Shown: positions 9,970 to 22,600 of the stretch, piece after piece
Position numbering within the stretch: the first letter of the stretch is position 1
Layout of the letters: every line of letters starts with the position of its first letter
Position numbers and translations under genes: made by a program
Source: Tetragonia tetragonoides
Taxonomy: Eukaryota; Streptophyta; Magnoliopsida; Caryophyllales; Aizoaceae
DNA: 64,000 nt
Assembly (NCBI GenBank): GCA_038025085.1
Contig: CM076142.1
Location: 9,150,501-9,214,500 of the forward strand
Reading direction: 5' to 3'
The notes under the pieces: model-generated
Database searches by the model: none
Told to the model about the DNA's origin: nothing
What the model saw: the letters and a program-made list of their open reading frames with translations, nothing else

Positions 9970-12187
9970 TAGCTAGCAGTATAATCTAGCATGGCCGGAC
10001 ATATTAAGAAGGTGATCACCGTACCACGTGAAAGCATGCATCATAGAACAATTCTGTCTATACTGGAATGAATAATTAGAAAAACCAATGGCTAAAAATC
10101 TATAAACTTTACTTTGCACTGAGATTTAAGAAACTTAATTAACAATCATCTTAAGATCGAGACTGACATTATTGTCAACTCTTTAATTCAATTCGTTTAT
10201 GCCAACTCCTTTTCGATTTACTGATCATCCCTTTTCTCACTGCATAGTGATTTAAAATATGGTTTGACTTTATTCGCTAGTGGTTTGCACTTTGCATGCA
10301 TTTTGGGAGCGCCGAGTAAACGAATCAACAGATAAATGAAACACTGTGTTGACTTATCATCCTAAGTTTGAGACAATTTTATTTTTTGATAAGCGCATGC
10401 ATTTTACTGTAAATTTCCGACCAAGAAAGGAAACAACTCAACAAGCCAATAGCTAACGTAACTGCTTTACAGACTGTCTAAACACACAAAGGTTAAAAGG
10501 TACATTATATTTAATTAACTCCAAATACAGTATTTGGTACCGTATAATTATTACAGTATGATAGATTAATTAGTGTAGTTGATCATTAATTAACCTGTCC
10601 CTCACTAACTATGCACTTGATCTGAACGGGAAAATGCGGACTAGTACATTTTGGATCCTAAAAGTATAAATAAAAAAAAGAAAAGAAAAAGAAGATGGAT
10701 ATGCAAATTGTTTGAAAAGTCTTGCTCACAATTTACTGAAAATGGAAATTTGCAAAGGGTCTTTGAAATCCAAAATGTTTGATGATTACATAGTTTAAGG
10801 TTGTTGTATATAGGATATGCTTAAATTGTTTGCCAAAGTATCACATCTAATTAAGCACATTAATTCTAAGTTCTCCACCAAATATGTTTACCGAGATCCT
10901 TATAAATGCGTGTTTTGATTATCCAGCTTCACAAATCACATATAAGACAACCTCATCCACGGAGTCTAGGCAATAAGAATCGTAACGTGAGCGAGATTAA
11001 GAGGTACTTTGATAGTAGTTAATATAATGTTTTAATTTTTTATTTTTTATTTGGATCAGAATATACTCTAGTGATTACTGGAATTAAAAATTAATTAGAA
11101 AGGGTTATAGTAGGGCAGCCCATAACATTTTGGGCCTTGAAATCGACAACATGACAGGATGAGAAGTACAGTGCTAAAAAAATTCCGAACGCCTTATGTC
11201 ATTCCATAAACCATAAGGCAACAAGAATTACCGTAAGTACGAGTATTTAATTTCCAATTGATTAACGTTTTAAGTAGTTTGGTTACTTGATTGCTAAGTA
11301 AGCCATTAGTTGATAAGATAATTAGTATTGGGCCCAGGTTTCCTTCACGGTTGGGTAATTAGTTTTAACCTATCCCATCTCAGACACGATTGGGTAAAAA
11401 AGTCCTATAAAAGGATCACAAAGAAGGTCCAAAAGAAAAATGAAGTTTTTGAGCGAGCAAGATTATGAAGTTGTCGACTCTTGTGTTCTTCTTCTGAGTA
11501 GGCCATTATCTTTGAATTTGCAACCAATTTTTATGATTGCTTTTTCATAATAATAAGCCTTGCTTTGTTCACAAAAATTGGTTGTGAATTCAGTGAAAAT
11601 AGCCTTCACTCATGCATGTATCATGTACGTGCGCTTGGGGAGCTTTACGAATATGATGACTACCTTTGACGAAAACGATCTTCTCAACACTCAACAAGAG
11701 GTATCTGATTATTTATATTTGTATCTGATTTACTAGGCAGAAACAAGATAAAAAAAAAAAAAAAAAACCTTTAAGACTATAACAATTAATTTCATTCTTC
11801 CTTTTTGTGATGATCTATATATCTCAACTCTTTATATCTTTATATATTTTAACCTTATATGATTAGGCCTAACAAGTTATATTGAGTTACTGCTTAATTA
11901 CCTTATTATCTTTATGATATCTATCATACTCAAGTAATACATGCACATAGTAATAATATTCATTGTTGTTGACTAGTAATCTTGACATTCAAAATATTCT
12001 GGTTCATTAATTATTCAGATAAAATCCATACCAATTACCAAGAAATTTTCTTTTTGCATATTCTTGATTGGTTTAACGTACAAGATGAGAGATAATTTAG
12101 ATACATTCCTTTAGTAATGGATATTCAATGGCAGTAATAAAAAACAAAGGGCAAAAAAAAAAAAAAAAAAAAACAGTGAGTAAAAAG

Positions 12188-12259
12188 TGCCCCCATGCAG
12201 GATCGAACTACAGACCTTCAGTTTACAAGACTGACGCTCTACCACTGAGCTATAGGGGC
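12188..12259 (-). tRNA. tRNA-Thr (anticodon UGU)
   Basis: On the minus strand a 72-nt sequence folds into a full cloverleaf. The acceptor is GCCCCTA/TGGGGGC with one G-U pair, the D stem GCTC/GAGC, the anticodon stem TCAGT/ACTGA around loop CTTGTAA (anticodon TGT), and the T stem TGTAG/CTGCA around TTCGATC. The discriminator base is A and CCA is not encoded. The internal A box (TAGCTCAGTGG) and B box (GTTCGATCC) are intact, and a T5 pol III terminator follows at 12186-12182. It is the cytosolic/nuclear type. It lies 174 bp upstream of MHF2 on the opposite strand. Confidence 0.95.
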
Positions 12260-12433
12260 CATTTTTGACTACAACCTACTAATAGTCTTTATTTAGGTAA
12301 AAATGAGAGAGAGAAAAAGACCGCCGTTTGTGCTCGAGTTTTTTTCCCTCCACTATAAAACAAGTCTATTCCAAAAACTTATTAAATCTGGTAATTCGTT
12401 CAGCTTTGATTTCACTTTCAAATTTCCACGATA

Positions 12434-15046
12434 ATGGAGGAAACCTTCGATCCTGTAAGTTCCCCCAATTTCGATTTCTCATTTTGCCCTAATTCCTCTT
12501 CTATTTTCTTTTTCCTTTTCCGGTTCTTTTAATTGATTTCCAATTGCGATTATCAGAATCTTGTTCACGCCATTTTCAAACGCGTATGGCGAAGAAAAGC
12601 TCTCGGTAACATATCTCTCTCTCTCTCTCTCTCTCCTCTAATTTTATTACACGAATTTTGTATATATTAATTATTTGTTGATACGGTGGTGTAGAGAGAG
12701 AAAAGAACGAAGCCACTGAAACATTGGAACCTGAGGTAAAACTCATATTCAGAAATTTAAATTGTTTTAATTGGAATAATCATTGCTTGTTTCAGAATTT
12801 GTGCTTTATGTATTGTGTATTCTGTTAATGTGTTCATAGTTTTAATTTATGAAATTTTGAGTTGAAACCCTATTAATAAATTACTAGGTTCAAGGCTTAA
12901 TTGAAGTTCCTTTTGATTATAGTCTGTCAATTACTTGGAGAATTGGAGTTTTTATTAGAAAACGAGAATTTAGGGTTTGAGTTTGAGACAATAAGATACA
13001 ATGTAGCACCTGAAAACCTCAAACTAGAGCTAAAATAGATTGAATTTCTTCTAAACAGCCAATTTTGATTTTCTTATACACCCATAGATTGAAATTCAGA
13101 ATTTTATTCTTGTGCAGTAGTGAGAGAACATAGCAAGGTTTAAACTACCCCACCTTCGTGTTTTTTTTTTTTTTTTTTCTGAGTGTTTGTAGAACTTGTA
13201 ACATTTTGTTTTGTTACTGCAATTTCATAACCATCAACAACGAAGCTGAATTATGTAATCATAACATTTAAAGTCTCCTGTTGGAGACATTCACAAGATA
13301 TGATGGCTTGTATTTTGATGCGAATGTGATAATAATGGAGCTTTATTCACTTTTGGGGGAGAGAACTTGATAACTTTTGTAGCTGCATTTTCATTTTTTT
13401 TACTTGGTAAATGATTACAGACCCTACCTGAGAGGAAATAAATCTGAAACCCGAAACTTCAATGTCTTGTTCTTCGAAATGACTCCATCTATTCCAGGCT
13501 GATGAGCATCTTACAAATTTGTGGATTCACTTGTGCTTTTATTGTGTGGACACTTTCAATTGTTACTCTGGTCATGTTATAACCCTGATGCATATTAACT
13601 TCTCTTTCCTTGTCACATTTTGGTGAAGCAAATTGTTCATGATGAGCTCTTTTGTAGTTTTCTATTCCTAGAAAGAATTTTCTATCTTATAACTAGATTC
13701 CTAAGAGATTTTGTTTACTGTCTTGTTCTCAATCTTTCATCCTGTCACACACACATTTGAGTTCAGCTAATGATGCGTTGTATACTTTGTTCATAAGATG
13801 TTGGCATATGTTTAAGGGTCGATAGTTTGTTCAAAGTTATATTAACCATTAAGCATTATTTGATGATATTGTTGGTGGCAATGTTTTTATCATGCAATAT
13901 ATCTACTATTAGACATGTACCTCTCAGAATAGGTGGAAATTGTTTAATTAAATGATCAAGTTCATTTGGCAGCTGCAGGGAGGATCAGGGACATCTAAGA
14001 GAAATCGGCCAACATCTGGTATTTTTGGTCATGATCATTTATTTCCATCTTGCATCCAAGGTGTCCCCTTTGAAGAACTTATAGAACTAGTCTTACTGTG
14101 TTGAAATTGCAACAATGTAGTACTACAAATTACTAACCAAAGCTGATTGTCAAACTTAAAGGCCAAAGGGAGATCACAGAATACACCTACTTATATGGAT
14201 TTTGTAATGTGGTGCACATTTTGTTGTGCTTTGCTGAAAGTGGTGACTTTATCTAGTTACATTTTCTGAGTTTTAGAATTATCCTTCATTAAAATGTCCA
14301 GAAAATTTATTTCAGTCTTGAGAATAAATCATTGAAGGTATTAGAGGATCAAATGGAGCCACATAGATGCTGTCTGGTTAAATGACTTTGGTGATACCTT
14401 TCAGCTGATGATTCAATAAAGCTTTGTCTTCTAGCTATCATTTTCCTATGCTATTATTAGACTAGATTAATGGCACGCAGACACGCAGTTTAATTTGACG
14501 TGTCTCTTACTAAGGGCGAGTAGTCACTAAATGTAGTTTTCTTATGCATGTGGTTGATGGTAGTGAATTTAAATGCTGAGTGATGTCTGTTATTCCTGTA
14601 AACTCTGTTAATAGCTTCAGTATTTCTTCTAGTTCTCCAGCCTGTATATTTTCCCTATTGTATCTTGCTTATACTCTAAGCTTGTAGCAGTATTGCGATT
14701 TTTTGTCCTGGTTTTATCCTTAACTTATGTTGAACAAGGGGACCATCATGTATGCACTTGTATAGTTAAAACTTTTCAACTGATCTTTAACGCAGCCAAT
14801 TCAAATGCTGTAAAACTGAGTTGTGAACTTCTCCGAGTCTTCATCACAGGTTTGTTATAGGTTCACTCTTTTAGTTTCTATGATTTGCCACACTTTTTTT
14901 TGTCATTTCAAAATGTTTTTCTCAAACCAAAACCTGATCCAGAGGCCATTCAAAGGGCTGCTGCAATTGCTGAAGCTGAGGGTGTTAGTCAGATAGAAGG
15001 TACTCATTTGGAACGAATTCTTCCACAGTTACTGCTTGATTTCTGA
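12434..15046 (+). CDS. MHF2: MHF2 / centromere protein X homologue
   Basis: Six exons: 12434-12454, 12557-12605, 12695-12735, 13973-14018, 14796-14849 and 14943-15046, total 315 nt, 104 residues. All introns are GT-AG and the phases agree. The protein starts MEETFDPNLVHAIFKRVWRR, has a short charged linker, then AVKLSCELLRVFITEAIQRA and ends THLERILPQLLLDF. This is the compact histone-fold pattern and near-invariant C-terminus of MHF2/CENP-X. The family pairs with MHF1/CENP-S as a histone-fold tetramer on branched DNA. It works with FANCM in replication-fork repair and in restraining meiotic crossovers, and in some organisms at the kinetochore. The exons are too short for a plain ORF scan. 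The gene is convergent with SOBIR1, 453 bp apart. Confidence 0.9.
12606..12640. repeat. CT microsatellite in MHF2 intron 2
   Basis: An uninterrupted (CT)n tract directly after the splice donor at 12606. Confidence 0.7.
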
Positions 15047-15499
15047 GGTACCATAAAGTTAACGATGCTTGATATTGTTAAATGATAATGTTGATGTCTA
15101 CAGGCTATTGTACCATTTACAATCATCAATGGTGTGATTGAAATTGTAATTGATGTTTCCCTATGTGGATATCTGAAACATTCTCATCATGATAGAGAAG
15201 AGTATCACTGCAAGACTTAGCTATATTTTGTGTTTTCATAGGAAGATTACTCAAATTAATGTCCTGTGTGTTTTTCTTGGGAAAAGCTTTAGTTGGTGTT
15301 CCCTTGTTTCTGTCATTTAGAGTTTCAGCCAGTCTTCCTTTATTTGGGTTATAAGCTGATATTTTGTGTTTAGAAAAATATAAGATATTCGACCGCATTT
15401 TCTTATGATTTAACAAAGCAAGTTTACACTTGAGGATATTCACTTAATATGATTAACAGGTTCTTCATAATACAACACACTGCCAACATGAGCCGACAT

Positions 15500-17437
15500 C
15501 TAATTTTCGTGATTGATTTGAGACAACATACACCTAACATCCTTGCTGTTAGGCCTTTGTTTTGGATCATCACGAGTGCAGAAACAAGCAACTTTTAGAA
15601 CTTGGAGCATCTGCTCTTCATACCCATTCCCCATCAGCTTAGGATCGAGTGCTCTTTTTGGTTCTTCTGAAGTCATTACATTCCTCATCCATTTCACCAA
15701 GCTATACTCATCAGTATGTTGGAAGAATATATCACTAGGAAGCTTCCCTGTCACCAGACTTCCAAGAACCACCCCAAGGCTGTAAATGTCGCATTTGTCG
15801 GTGAACTTAAAAGTTTGGTGGTACTCTGGCGCTATATACCCAACCGTTCCTGCAACTTTTGAAGTTGTCATGTGGGTCTTGTCAACTGGCATTTCCTTTG
15901 CAAGCCCAAAATCTGCGATTCGAGCCTCCATGTCATCATCAAGAAGGATGTTGGCTGGTTTGAGATCTCTATGAATTATTCGGGGGCTATTTTCCATATG
16001 GAGATACTCAAGTCCAGCAGCTACTCCAAGTGCTATTCTGTATCGCAACAACCAGTCGCATTCTGTGTTTCCCGCAGCCAGAGCCGACATTATGTCTTGC
16101 AAGCTCCCATTTTTCATGTACTCGTACAGGAGGTAATGACAGTCTGGTCGTGGCACATGAGCTAGGAGAGGAAGCAAATTGCGGTGCCGAATCCTACCAA
16201 CAGTTTGTATCTCTGATCGGACTTGACGCATCTTCTTGTTTAGCTCCTTAGTATCTTCTTCAGTAAGCTCTGCAGCGTTCATTGAGGGTTCCATAATCTT
16301 CTTTATGGCTATCATTTTCCCATTGCTGCCTGGTAACTCGGCCTTGTATACTTCACCACACCCACCTCTTCCTATTAGCTGCAAGTTAGCCAGACCATCT
16401 TCTTTCTCCAAGAAAGCGAGGTCCTCCGCTTTCTTAATCAACGGACTGAAAATCGCTGGTCCTGAGCTCTTTCCTCTGCCTTGCATTAAAGCCAGGGCCA
16501 CCTTCACAAGAACCGAGAACAGGAACCCTGAAACACCCCCAACTATAGCTCCTGCTAGGAACCCGAGTATCCATGCAGTTAACTTCTTGCGTTTGTGGTG
16601 GTGCTTGTGTATCGCTGCTGATGGTGAAGGAGCTTGAGCTGGACCTGGGCTCGAGTGATTTCCGGCTTTAGTTCTTGCAGTGGAATTGTGGTTGCCCCTG
16701 GTTGAATTTTCAGCCAGTTTGTATCGTTTTGGAATGAGGCTCTTTCTTGACACTTCTGAGGATATAAATTCTACTCCATTTAGAGCAGGAATAGGGCCCT
16801 GAATATTCTCATTCCCAGAAATGTCAAAGAATCGCAAATTCCTAAACGACTTCAGAGATGGCGGGATCTTCCCAGTGAAGAGGTTATCAGCAAGTGCGAG
16901 CTTCTCTAAGTTTGAGAAGTACCTCAGGAAGCTCAAGTCCCCGGAAAATTGATTCGAGGAGAGGTCCAGCTCCCGGAGGCGCACAAGTTTGGACAATTCT
17001 GACGGTACAGGGCCAGAAAAATGGTTGTTCCTGAGGTCAAGAACCTCCAGTTTCCTACAGTCAACTATTTCCTGTGGGATTTGGTCAACAAGGTGGTTGT
17101 TGGAGAGGGTCAGCTCTTGAAGCTCCGTAAGCTGACCAATGACAGGAGAGACAAAACCCGAGAGCTGCTCGGAGTTGTAAGTGACACGGGTGATCTTCAG
17201 GGTAGATGTGTAGTTGGAAATTCGACGTTCACAGGAAACTGCAGGAGAGTTGCAGGGATTTCTAGTGAATGAAGGGTGGTGAGTGTGGATACCCAAATCA
17301 CGTTGGATAATCTTGAAGGCATTGTAGTCGGAACGATCGAGGTAGAGTTTAGCATGAGCTAGGAAGGTGAGAGAAAATAATAGGAGTATGGAGAAGTGGA
17401 GTCTGAAAGAGCTGAGCTCCATTGAGAGAGTAACCAA
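15500..17437 (-). CDS. SOBIR1: Leucine-rich-repeat receptor-like kinase SOBIR1
   Basis: A single-exon, 645-residue protein. The signal peptide covers residues 1-29. A paired-Cys cap NPCNSPAVSCERR (60-72) is followed by about five LRRs (95-220) with LxxLxLSxNxLxxxIP patterns, then a Ser/Pro/His/Lys-rich juxtamembrane stretch. The TM helix (about 288-317) carries GxxxG-type glycines (GFLAGAIVGGVSG). The kinase has the glycine loop GRGGCGEV (356-363), an invariant Lys in AIKK, catalytic HRD (489-491), DFG (509-511) and GTVGYIAPE. The short LRR domain, the sequence IFSPLIKKAEDLAFLE before the kinase and the overall length are diagnostic of SOBIR1/EVR, the plasma-membrane RD-kinase adaptor of LRR receptor-like proteins in immunity. 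An alternative start at 17422 (MELSSF) gives the same signal peptide without five residues. No disabling change was seen. Confidence 0.95.
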   Translation of the reverse strand: MVTLSMELSSFRLHFSILLLFSLTFLAHAKLYLDRSDYNAFKIIQRDLGIHTHHPSFTRNPCNSPAVSCERRISNYTSTLKITRVTYNSEQLSGFVSPVIGQLTELQELTLSNNHLVDQIPQEIVDCRKLEVLDLRNNHFSGPVPSELSKLVRLRELDLSSNQFSGDLSFLRYFSNLEKLALADNLFTGKIPPSLKSFRNLRFFDISGNENIQGPIPALNGVEFISSEVSRKSLIPKRYKLAENSTRGNHNSTARTKAGNHSSPGPAQAPSPSAAIHKHHHKRKKLTAWILGFLAGAIVGGVSGFLFSVLVKVALALMQGRGKSSGPAIFSPLIKKAEDLAFLEKEDGLANLQLIGRGGCGEVYKAELPGSNGKMIAIKKIMEPSMNAAELTEEDTKELNKKMRQVRSEIQTVGRIRHRNLLPLLAHVPRPDCHYLLYEYMKNGSLQDIMSALAAGNTECDWLLRYRIALGVAAGLEYLHMENSPRIIHRDLKPANILLDDDMEARIADFGLAKEMPVDKTHMTTSKVAGTVGYIAPEYHQTFKFTDKCDIYSLGVVLGSLVTGKLPSDIFFQHTDEYSLVKWMRNVMTSEEPKRALDPKLMGNGYEEQMLQVLKVACFCTRDDPKQRPNSKDVRCMLSQINHEN

Positions 17438-19521
17438 GCAGCAATTTTGCTGATTTGGATAGAAGTTTCTGAATGGTGGAGTTGAAGACTCACAAGTTGA
17501 TCACTGGGTTTTTATTGGTTTATAAAATATATTGCCGTGTGGAAAATTTAGTGTCTTTGGGCCTTGTGGCCCTTGTTTTTTTAGTGGGACTTTGATTTTT
17601 CTTTTGGTTGGTGACATGGATTTGGCGTGTATGATGGGCATAACTGATGACTGATCGATGAGGTTTACTATATGGACCCAAGGAAAATAGAAATTACTAA
17701 ATTTAAGTCGAAAAAGAAATGCAGTCCATTTATAAGTATTATTAACGTTTACTCAATAATAATGTATGTAGGAATATCTTGCTTAATGGTGTGTTTTTTG
17801 TTCCACTTATTCAATATTGAGTTTATTTCAGTTTAGAAATGTGATCTACTTTTTTTCTCACAAATTACTATTTAATTTAGTGGAGTTCAGTTCACTTCAA
17901 TCATATACAAATAAAATTGCTAAAATATTCTCGAAATTATATATTTTTTAAATTACTTCTTTTGGGTTAGGCCATACATGTCGGCTTCGCAAGGGAAAAT
18001 GAAAAAAGATGAAACAAAATAGTATCAACACTATCTTGATATATTTCCAAACATTTGGAAATCCGATAATGAGGCAAGAAATAGAGAGAGGGACAACTCG
18101 TTCATTTTCTGGTTAGTGTGTTTTCTTTTTGATTAAATTTACCTGAACCAAACTAATTTGAGAGTAATATGTAAGAAAATAACATGTTAAAGAGTTGAAT
18201 TGAATTGAACTAAAAACTTACCGATAAAAATACACCCTAAAAACTCATATGGATTCAGTAGTGGATATATTCATTAAGTTACGGATTTCGTTGAATGTCA
18301 TGGATTCCATTGAATAAACTTGATTGGAATTTTTTTTTTAAATTCTTTTATATAATAACTATTTTATACAAATATTTAAAATTTGTCTCTGCTTAAACTG
18401 CTTTCTGACTCGCTACTTGATGGAGCAAGAGTGCATGATTACAAATAGACAAAAGGGTTAACAAAGCTCTATAAGATTGTAGAATTGCCGTGTAAAATGT
18501 GTCCATTGCACACTGAATAATTTCTCACTGTACGAGTACGAAGATTCAAAGAAGGGTTCATCATTTCATGTCTTCATCCACCCACTCAAAACAAGAAAAA
18601 GAAAAAGAAAAAAAAAGGGTTTCCATCCACCCAAAAAAAATACTGAATTACTCTATTACTCCTGTTAAAGTGTCTTCTGCCTATTTATTATGTCCAAACT
18701 TTTTTGCATAAAAAAAAAGAAGTTATGTCCAAACCATTTTTTTTTTTTTGGCTCATCCATGTGCAAACTTATCTGGGGTAGGGAGCAGTGACTTAATTTG
18801 TGTCCACTTGAGAAAGCATTTTCATCCACCATGGTTACATAAAATCGCAAACCAACCCTTTAAGGTAGAAAGTGCATCGCCAAAGTAACTCTAATGCAAT
18901 GCACTTTCTACTTTGATGCAAAAGTAACTCTTAAGTATAATCCTACCCTTAAAAAAAAAGTGTAACCCTAATACTTTAATTTAAGCATCGATTTTTGAAG
19001 TTGTTTAATTTTAGCACCACATAACAAAGCACTAAGAGGCCAAGATTGTCAATCATAACAATGACACAATGCGTGTCTGGTTAATCATTGGAAGTACTAG
19101 TAATTTGCTGGAATAAATTTTCATGGGGAGTGTCAAATTTTTGTTTGATTGAATAAAAGAATTATTACAAGAATTGATGTGAAAAATTACTTTACTTAAT
19201 AGGGGAATTTAGTACACAACTTTCTTCGTTATAGGGAAAATTACATCCTACAAAACTTTATTTCTTCTATTTTTTTTAAACTAAACAATAAGGAAATCTA
19301 CAATTCCCAGGTAATAATAACAATCTTGGTATTTTTCAAAATGCCAACCAAACAATCACGCAATATCGAATGCACGTAAAGACAATGTAATTTAATTTAT
19401 TTGGCACGAGGGCTATACTTTCCATGAGTGTCTATATTTTGGAAGCTAGCATTTGAATGACTATTACCTTTTACCCGTTGGAAGAGTTAACCACGACCTT
19501 TTGTCACCTCCTCATGTTCAC
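17438..19521. other. Intergenic DNA
   Basis: The first roughly 100 bases upstream of the SOBIR1 start are its likely promoter/leader. At about 17788-17910 and 18108-18240 there are short AT-rich repeats of the GTGTGTT...TTCCACTT type. No gene was recognised. Confidence 0.5.
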
Positions 19522-19529
19522 TATATAAA
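19522..19529 (+). promoter_or_regulatory. TATA box of SEO copy a
   Basis: TATATAAA lies 111 bp upstream of the ATG at 19640. Confidence 0.6.
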
Positions 19530-19639
19530 GGACCCTAGAGGGGACTTGGTTTTGCCACAGAAGATCAGATATCTTCACTCAAAAAAAAACTTGCTGTTTC
19601 ACAACCCCCTTTTGTTTGTGTGTCTTAGCTTTAGACGTT

Positions 19640-22600
19640 ATGGCAAACAACTCGAATCCAAACCCAAACCCAAACCCAAACCCAAACCCAAACCCAAACC
19701 CAAAACCACTCTACGTAGATCTCTCCTTCAAAATGGTACCAAAATCGAAAAGTTTTCACTATGTAAATGTAACAACATCTGATGACACCAAAATCTTGAA
19801 GCAAATTCAATCCAGCCATGCTGATGATGCTCGTCAAGTTGCTGTCAAACCCATTCTTGGTGTTGTCGAGGCTATTTTCCAACGCGCACAGCGCACCACC
19901 CTTGCTGATTTAATTGATGTATGTACATGCATGCAACATACAGTAGTATATATTCAAATTAACCCAAAATATAATTGAGAGCATAATCATTATAGTTACA
20001 TTTGCTATTCTTGGAAGAAACAAAACTTACATATCAAGTATGAGCAGTATAGTTTTGCTAAAGTGAGACGACTATTACATTTGAATAAAAGCTGTTATTT
20101 TTGGACTAACAAGTAAGAAGTATCAAGAAAATGTTAAAATTTGAGAAAAAAAGCGTTAATTTTGATTGTCTTACCGTGAGAAGGTTTTACATAATACCTT
20201 CTAGTGCCTTGTATATGTGGTGAACGTAATTAGTGAAGAATAGAGATCATGTTATGTTCGTGATGTTTGTGGTGGACAGGGGAATCAAGAAATTGATGAA
20301 GTTGCTGATGTGCTGGAGGAGAAGACCGGTGGAGCGGGTGCAGGTGCTAAAGGCACAATGCTTGAAGAATTATCTGTCACTATACATAAAGTTTGCTGCG
20401 AGGTATGTGTTGCAGATTCAACACTATCTTTTCTGTCTTTTTTTTTTATGAGGAACCCGCAGCCACTACTCTAAAATGTGCATTAGAAAACCCTAGAATA
20501 ACCTGCAAACTACAAACACCAGGTAAGCAAACAAGATAAACTTGCAAACATTATGCTCAGCAAATTGCAGTGACAGATTAAATTGCATCTTATTATTTAT
20601 TTGATGTAGTAACTTAATCTCCCAACCTGTTTAGTTTTCTTAAACCAACATGAGAATTATAACAACGTTGTTGCATAAAACCAATTGTATGTAACTGTCT
20701 AACTAAACCCGGGTTAACTACTTCATCTATAAATACAGTTCACATGCAAATGCACCGGAGGGGATGGTCATGCTTCCACAATGGCAATCCTCAACACGCT
20801 AGGAAGCTTCTCATGGGAGGCCAAAGTGGTGATAACATTGGCAGCATTTGCAGTGACTTATGCAGAGTTATGGCTTGTCATTCTCCTCCATGCCTCAAAC
20901 CCACTAGCTCGCTCCATCGCCATGCTTAAGCTAACACCCGACATCAATGAGATTGACGGTGTGTTCAAATCCAAATTTGGTGCACTTGGCGATCTCATCA
21001 AGGTCATGGTGGATGTGGCAAAGTCCCTTATTGAATTCAGCCACCTTCCTTCTAAGTACATTTCCCCTGAGGATCCTCCCTTGTCCATGTCTTCTAACCA
21101 AATTGCTTCTGCCACTTAGTGGACTATTCGGAGCATTGTTGCTTGTGGCGCTCAGATTGCCAATATCGGCATCTCTTCTGGGTAAGGCCAACACTCCATT
21201 TAGACTTTCAAATTTTACTTTGTTTCTACTATATGGTTTAATTACAGTATTTCGTTTCATGAATGTTTATTAGGTTGTCTGGCTCAGCTACAGAGGCATG
21301 GGACCTTTCAAGTTTGGCTCATAAAGAGAACAGCATACATGAACAACTTGTGCAACGACTTACTCTGTGTTATGAGTTTATAGGTACAATGATCTCTTTA
21401 TTATCTATTTTTTTTATTGTGAAAGAAAAGAGAATTCTTTAATTCATAAAAAGCCATCCGGTATCTACAAAGATGAATATCTCTAAACAAATATTGATCT
21501 AACATACCAAAGTATAAATCTAATATATCAAGTTGAATATGACTCCCACTAGTGCTTGAAATTTCTCTCAAAAAAAAAAGAAATAAGTGTCTACCAATGC
21601 AAAAATCACTCCCATTATTGATTTCAACATTAATTAAATACATTTACATTACTTCTGAAATTTAATATAGTGCCTTATCATCAATTATAGAAGTCTTTAT
21701 AATAAGATTATTGAAAATGCAGAGGAGAAAAAGAGGGAGGAAGCCTACAACAACTTAAAACTCCTCTTCAAGACACCCCAAAAGGATGTCGTGAAGATCC
21801 TCAAGGCATTGATCTATTTGAAGAACGATATCAACCCTCTTTTCAAGATCTGCACCGAGGAAGAGCAGAACAACATTTTCTCTTCAGTACTCCATTTGTT
21901 CGGCCACCATCATCGTGAGGGAGACAAACACATAAATCAGGTTCACTTTGACATTCTTAAAGGCAAGACGGTGTTGCTCTACATATCTGACCTTGATGTC
22001 TCCGAGGAAGAGCTCACAGTCATAGAGAAAATTTACAAGGAGTCAAGGAAGAACAAAACTGACTTGCAATACGAGATAGTTTGGCTCCCTGTAGTGGACA
22101 GGACAGTCGTTTCATGGACCAATGAGCACGAGAACAAGTTCAAGGCATTGCAATACAAGATGCCTTGGTACCCTTTGTTTCACCCTTCATTGCTGGACTT
22201 GGCTTCCATAAGGTTTATCAAAGAGGAGTGGGGATTTGCTAAGAAGCAGATCGTCGTTGCGTTAGACTCAGTTGGTAAAGTGGTGAGCAAGAATGCTCTG
22301 CATATGATCCTCATTTGGGGTAATGCAGCTTATCCTTTCACCACTACTAAGGAGGAGGAGATGTGGACGAAGCAGACCTGGAGGCTCGACTTCTTGGTGG
22401 ATTCCATCCATCCACAAATTCCTAAATGGGTAATTTGTCTAACTAGATCTGTTATTTTGGATAAAATATATTGTTTCAGCTTAATTAAGTGACTGATTTC
22501 ATATATATATAGTCAACTTATTAATTTAGAGATCAACCTAGAGAAGAGACTAATGGTAATTAACATGGAAGAATGAATACGAAAAATTTACGGCATTAGG

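Larger units (their letters stand above)
7004..12181. other. Gene-poor intergenic DNA
   Basis: Five kilobases without a supportable gene. It contains further dispersed repeat copies (about 7070-7170 and 9795-9920), a foldback stretch at about 7378-7600 and a SINE-like stretch at about 8676-8869. A 38-base A tract lies at 9930-9967 and shorter A tracts at about 11752-11768 and 12151-12171. Around 11300-11700 a CTATAAAAGGA TATA-like box is followed by non-coding sequence that resembles an LTR or a non-coding promoter, but no boundary could be found. Confidence 0.55.

Noticed and set aside
11290..11700. Solo LTR or non-coding gene with CTATAAAAGG box
   Set aside because: No TG..CA boundaries, target duplication or second copy were found in the window.
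15543..17272. Several plus-strand frames of 60-133 codons
   Set aside because: All are antisense to the SOBIR1 coding sequence.
19453..19782. Lys-Pro repeat protein frame
   Set aside because: It is an alternative frame across the CCAAAC array of SEO copy a; it starts upstream of the TATA box and has no domain.
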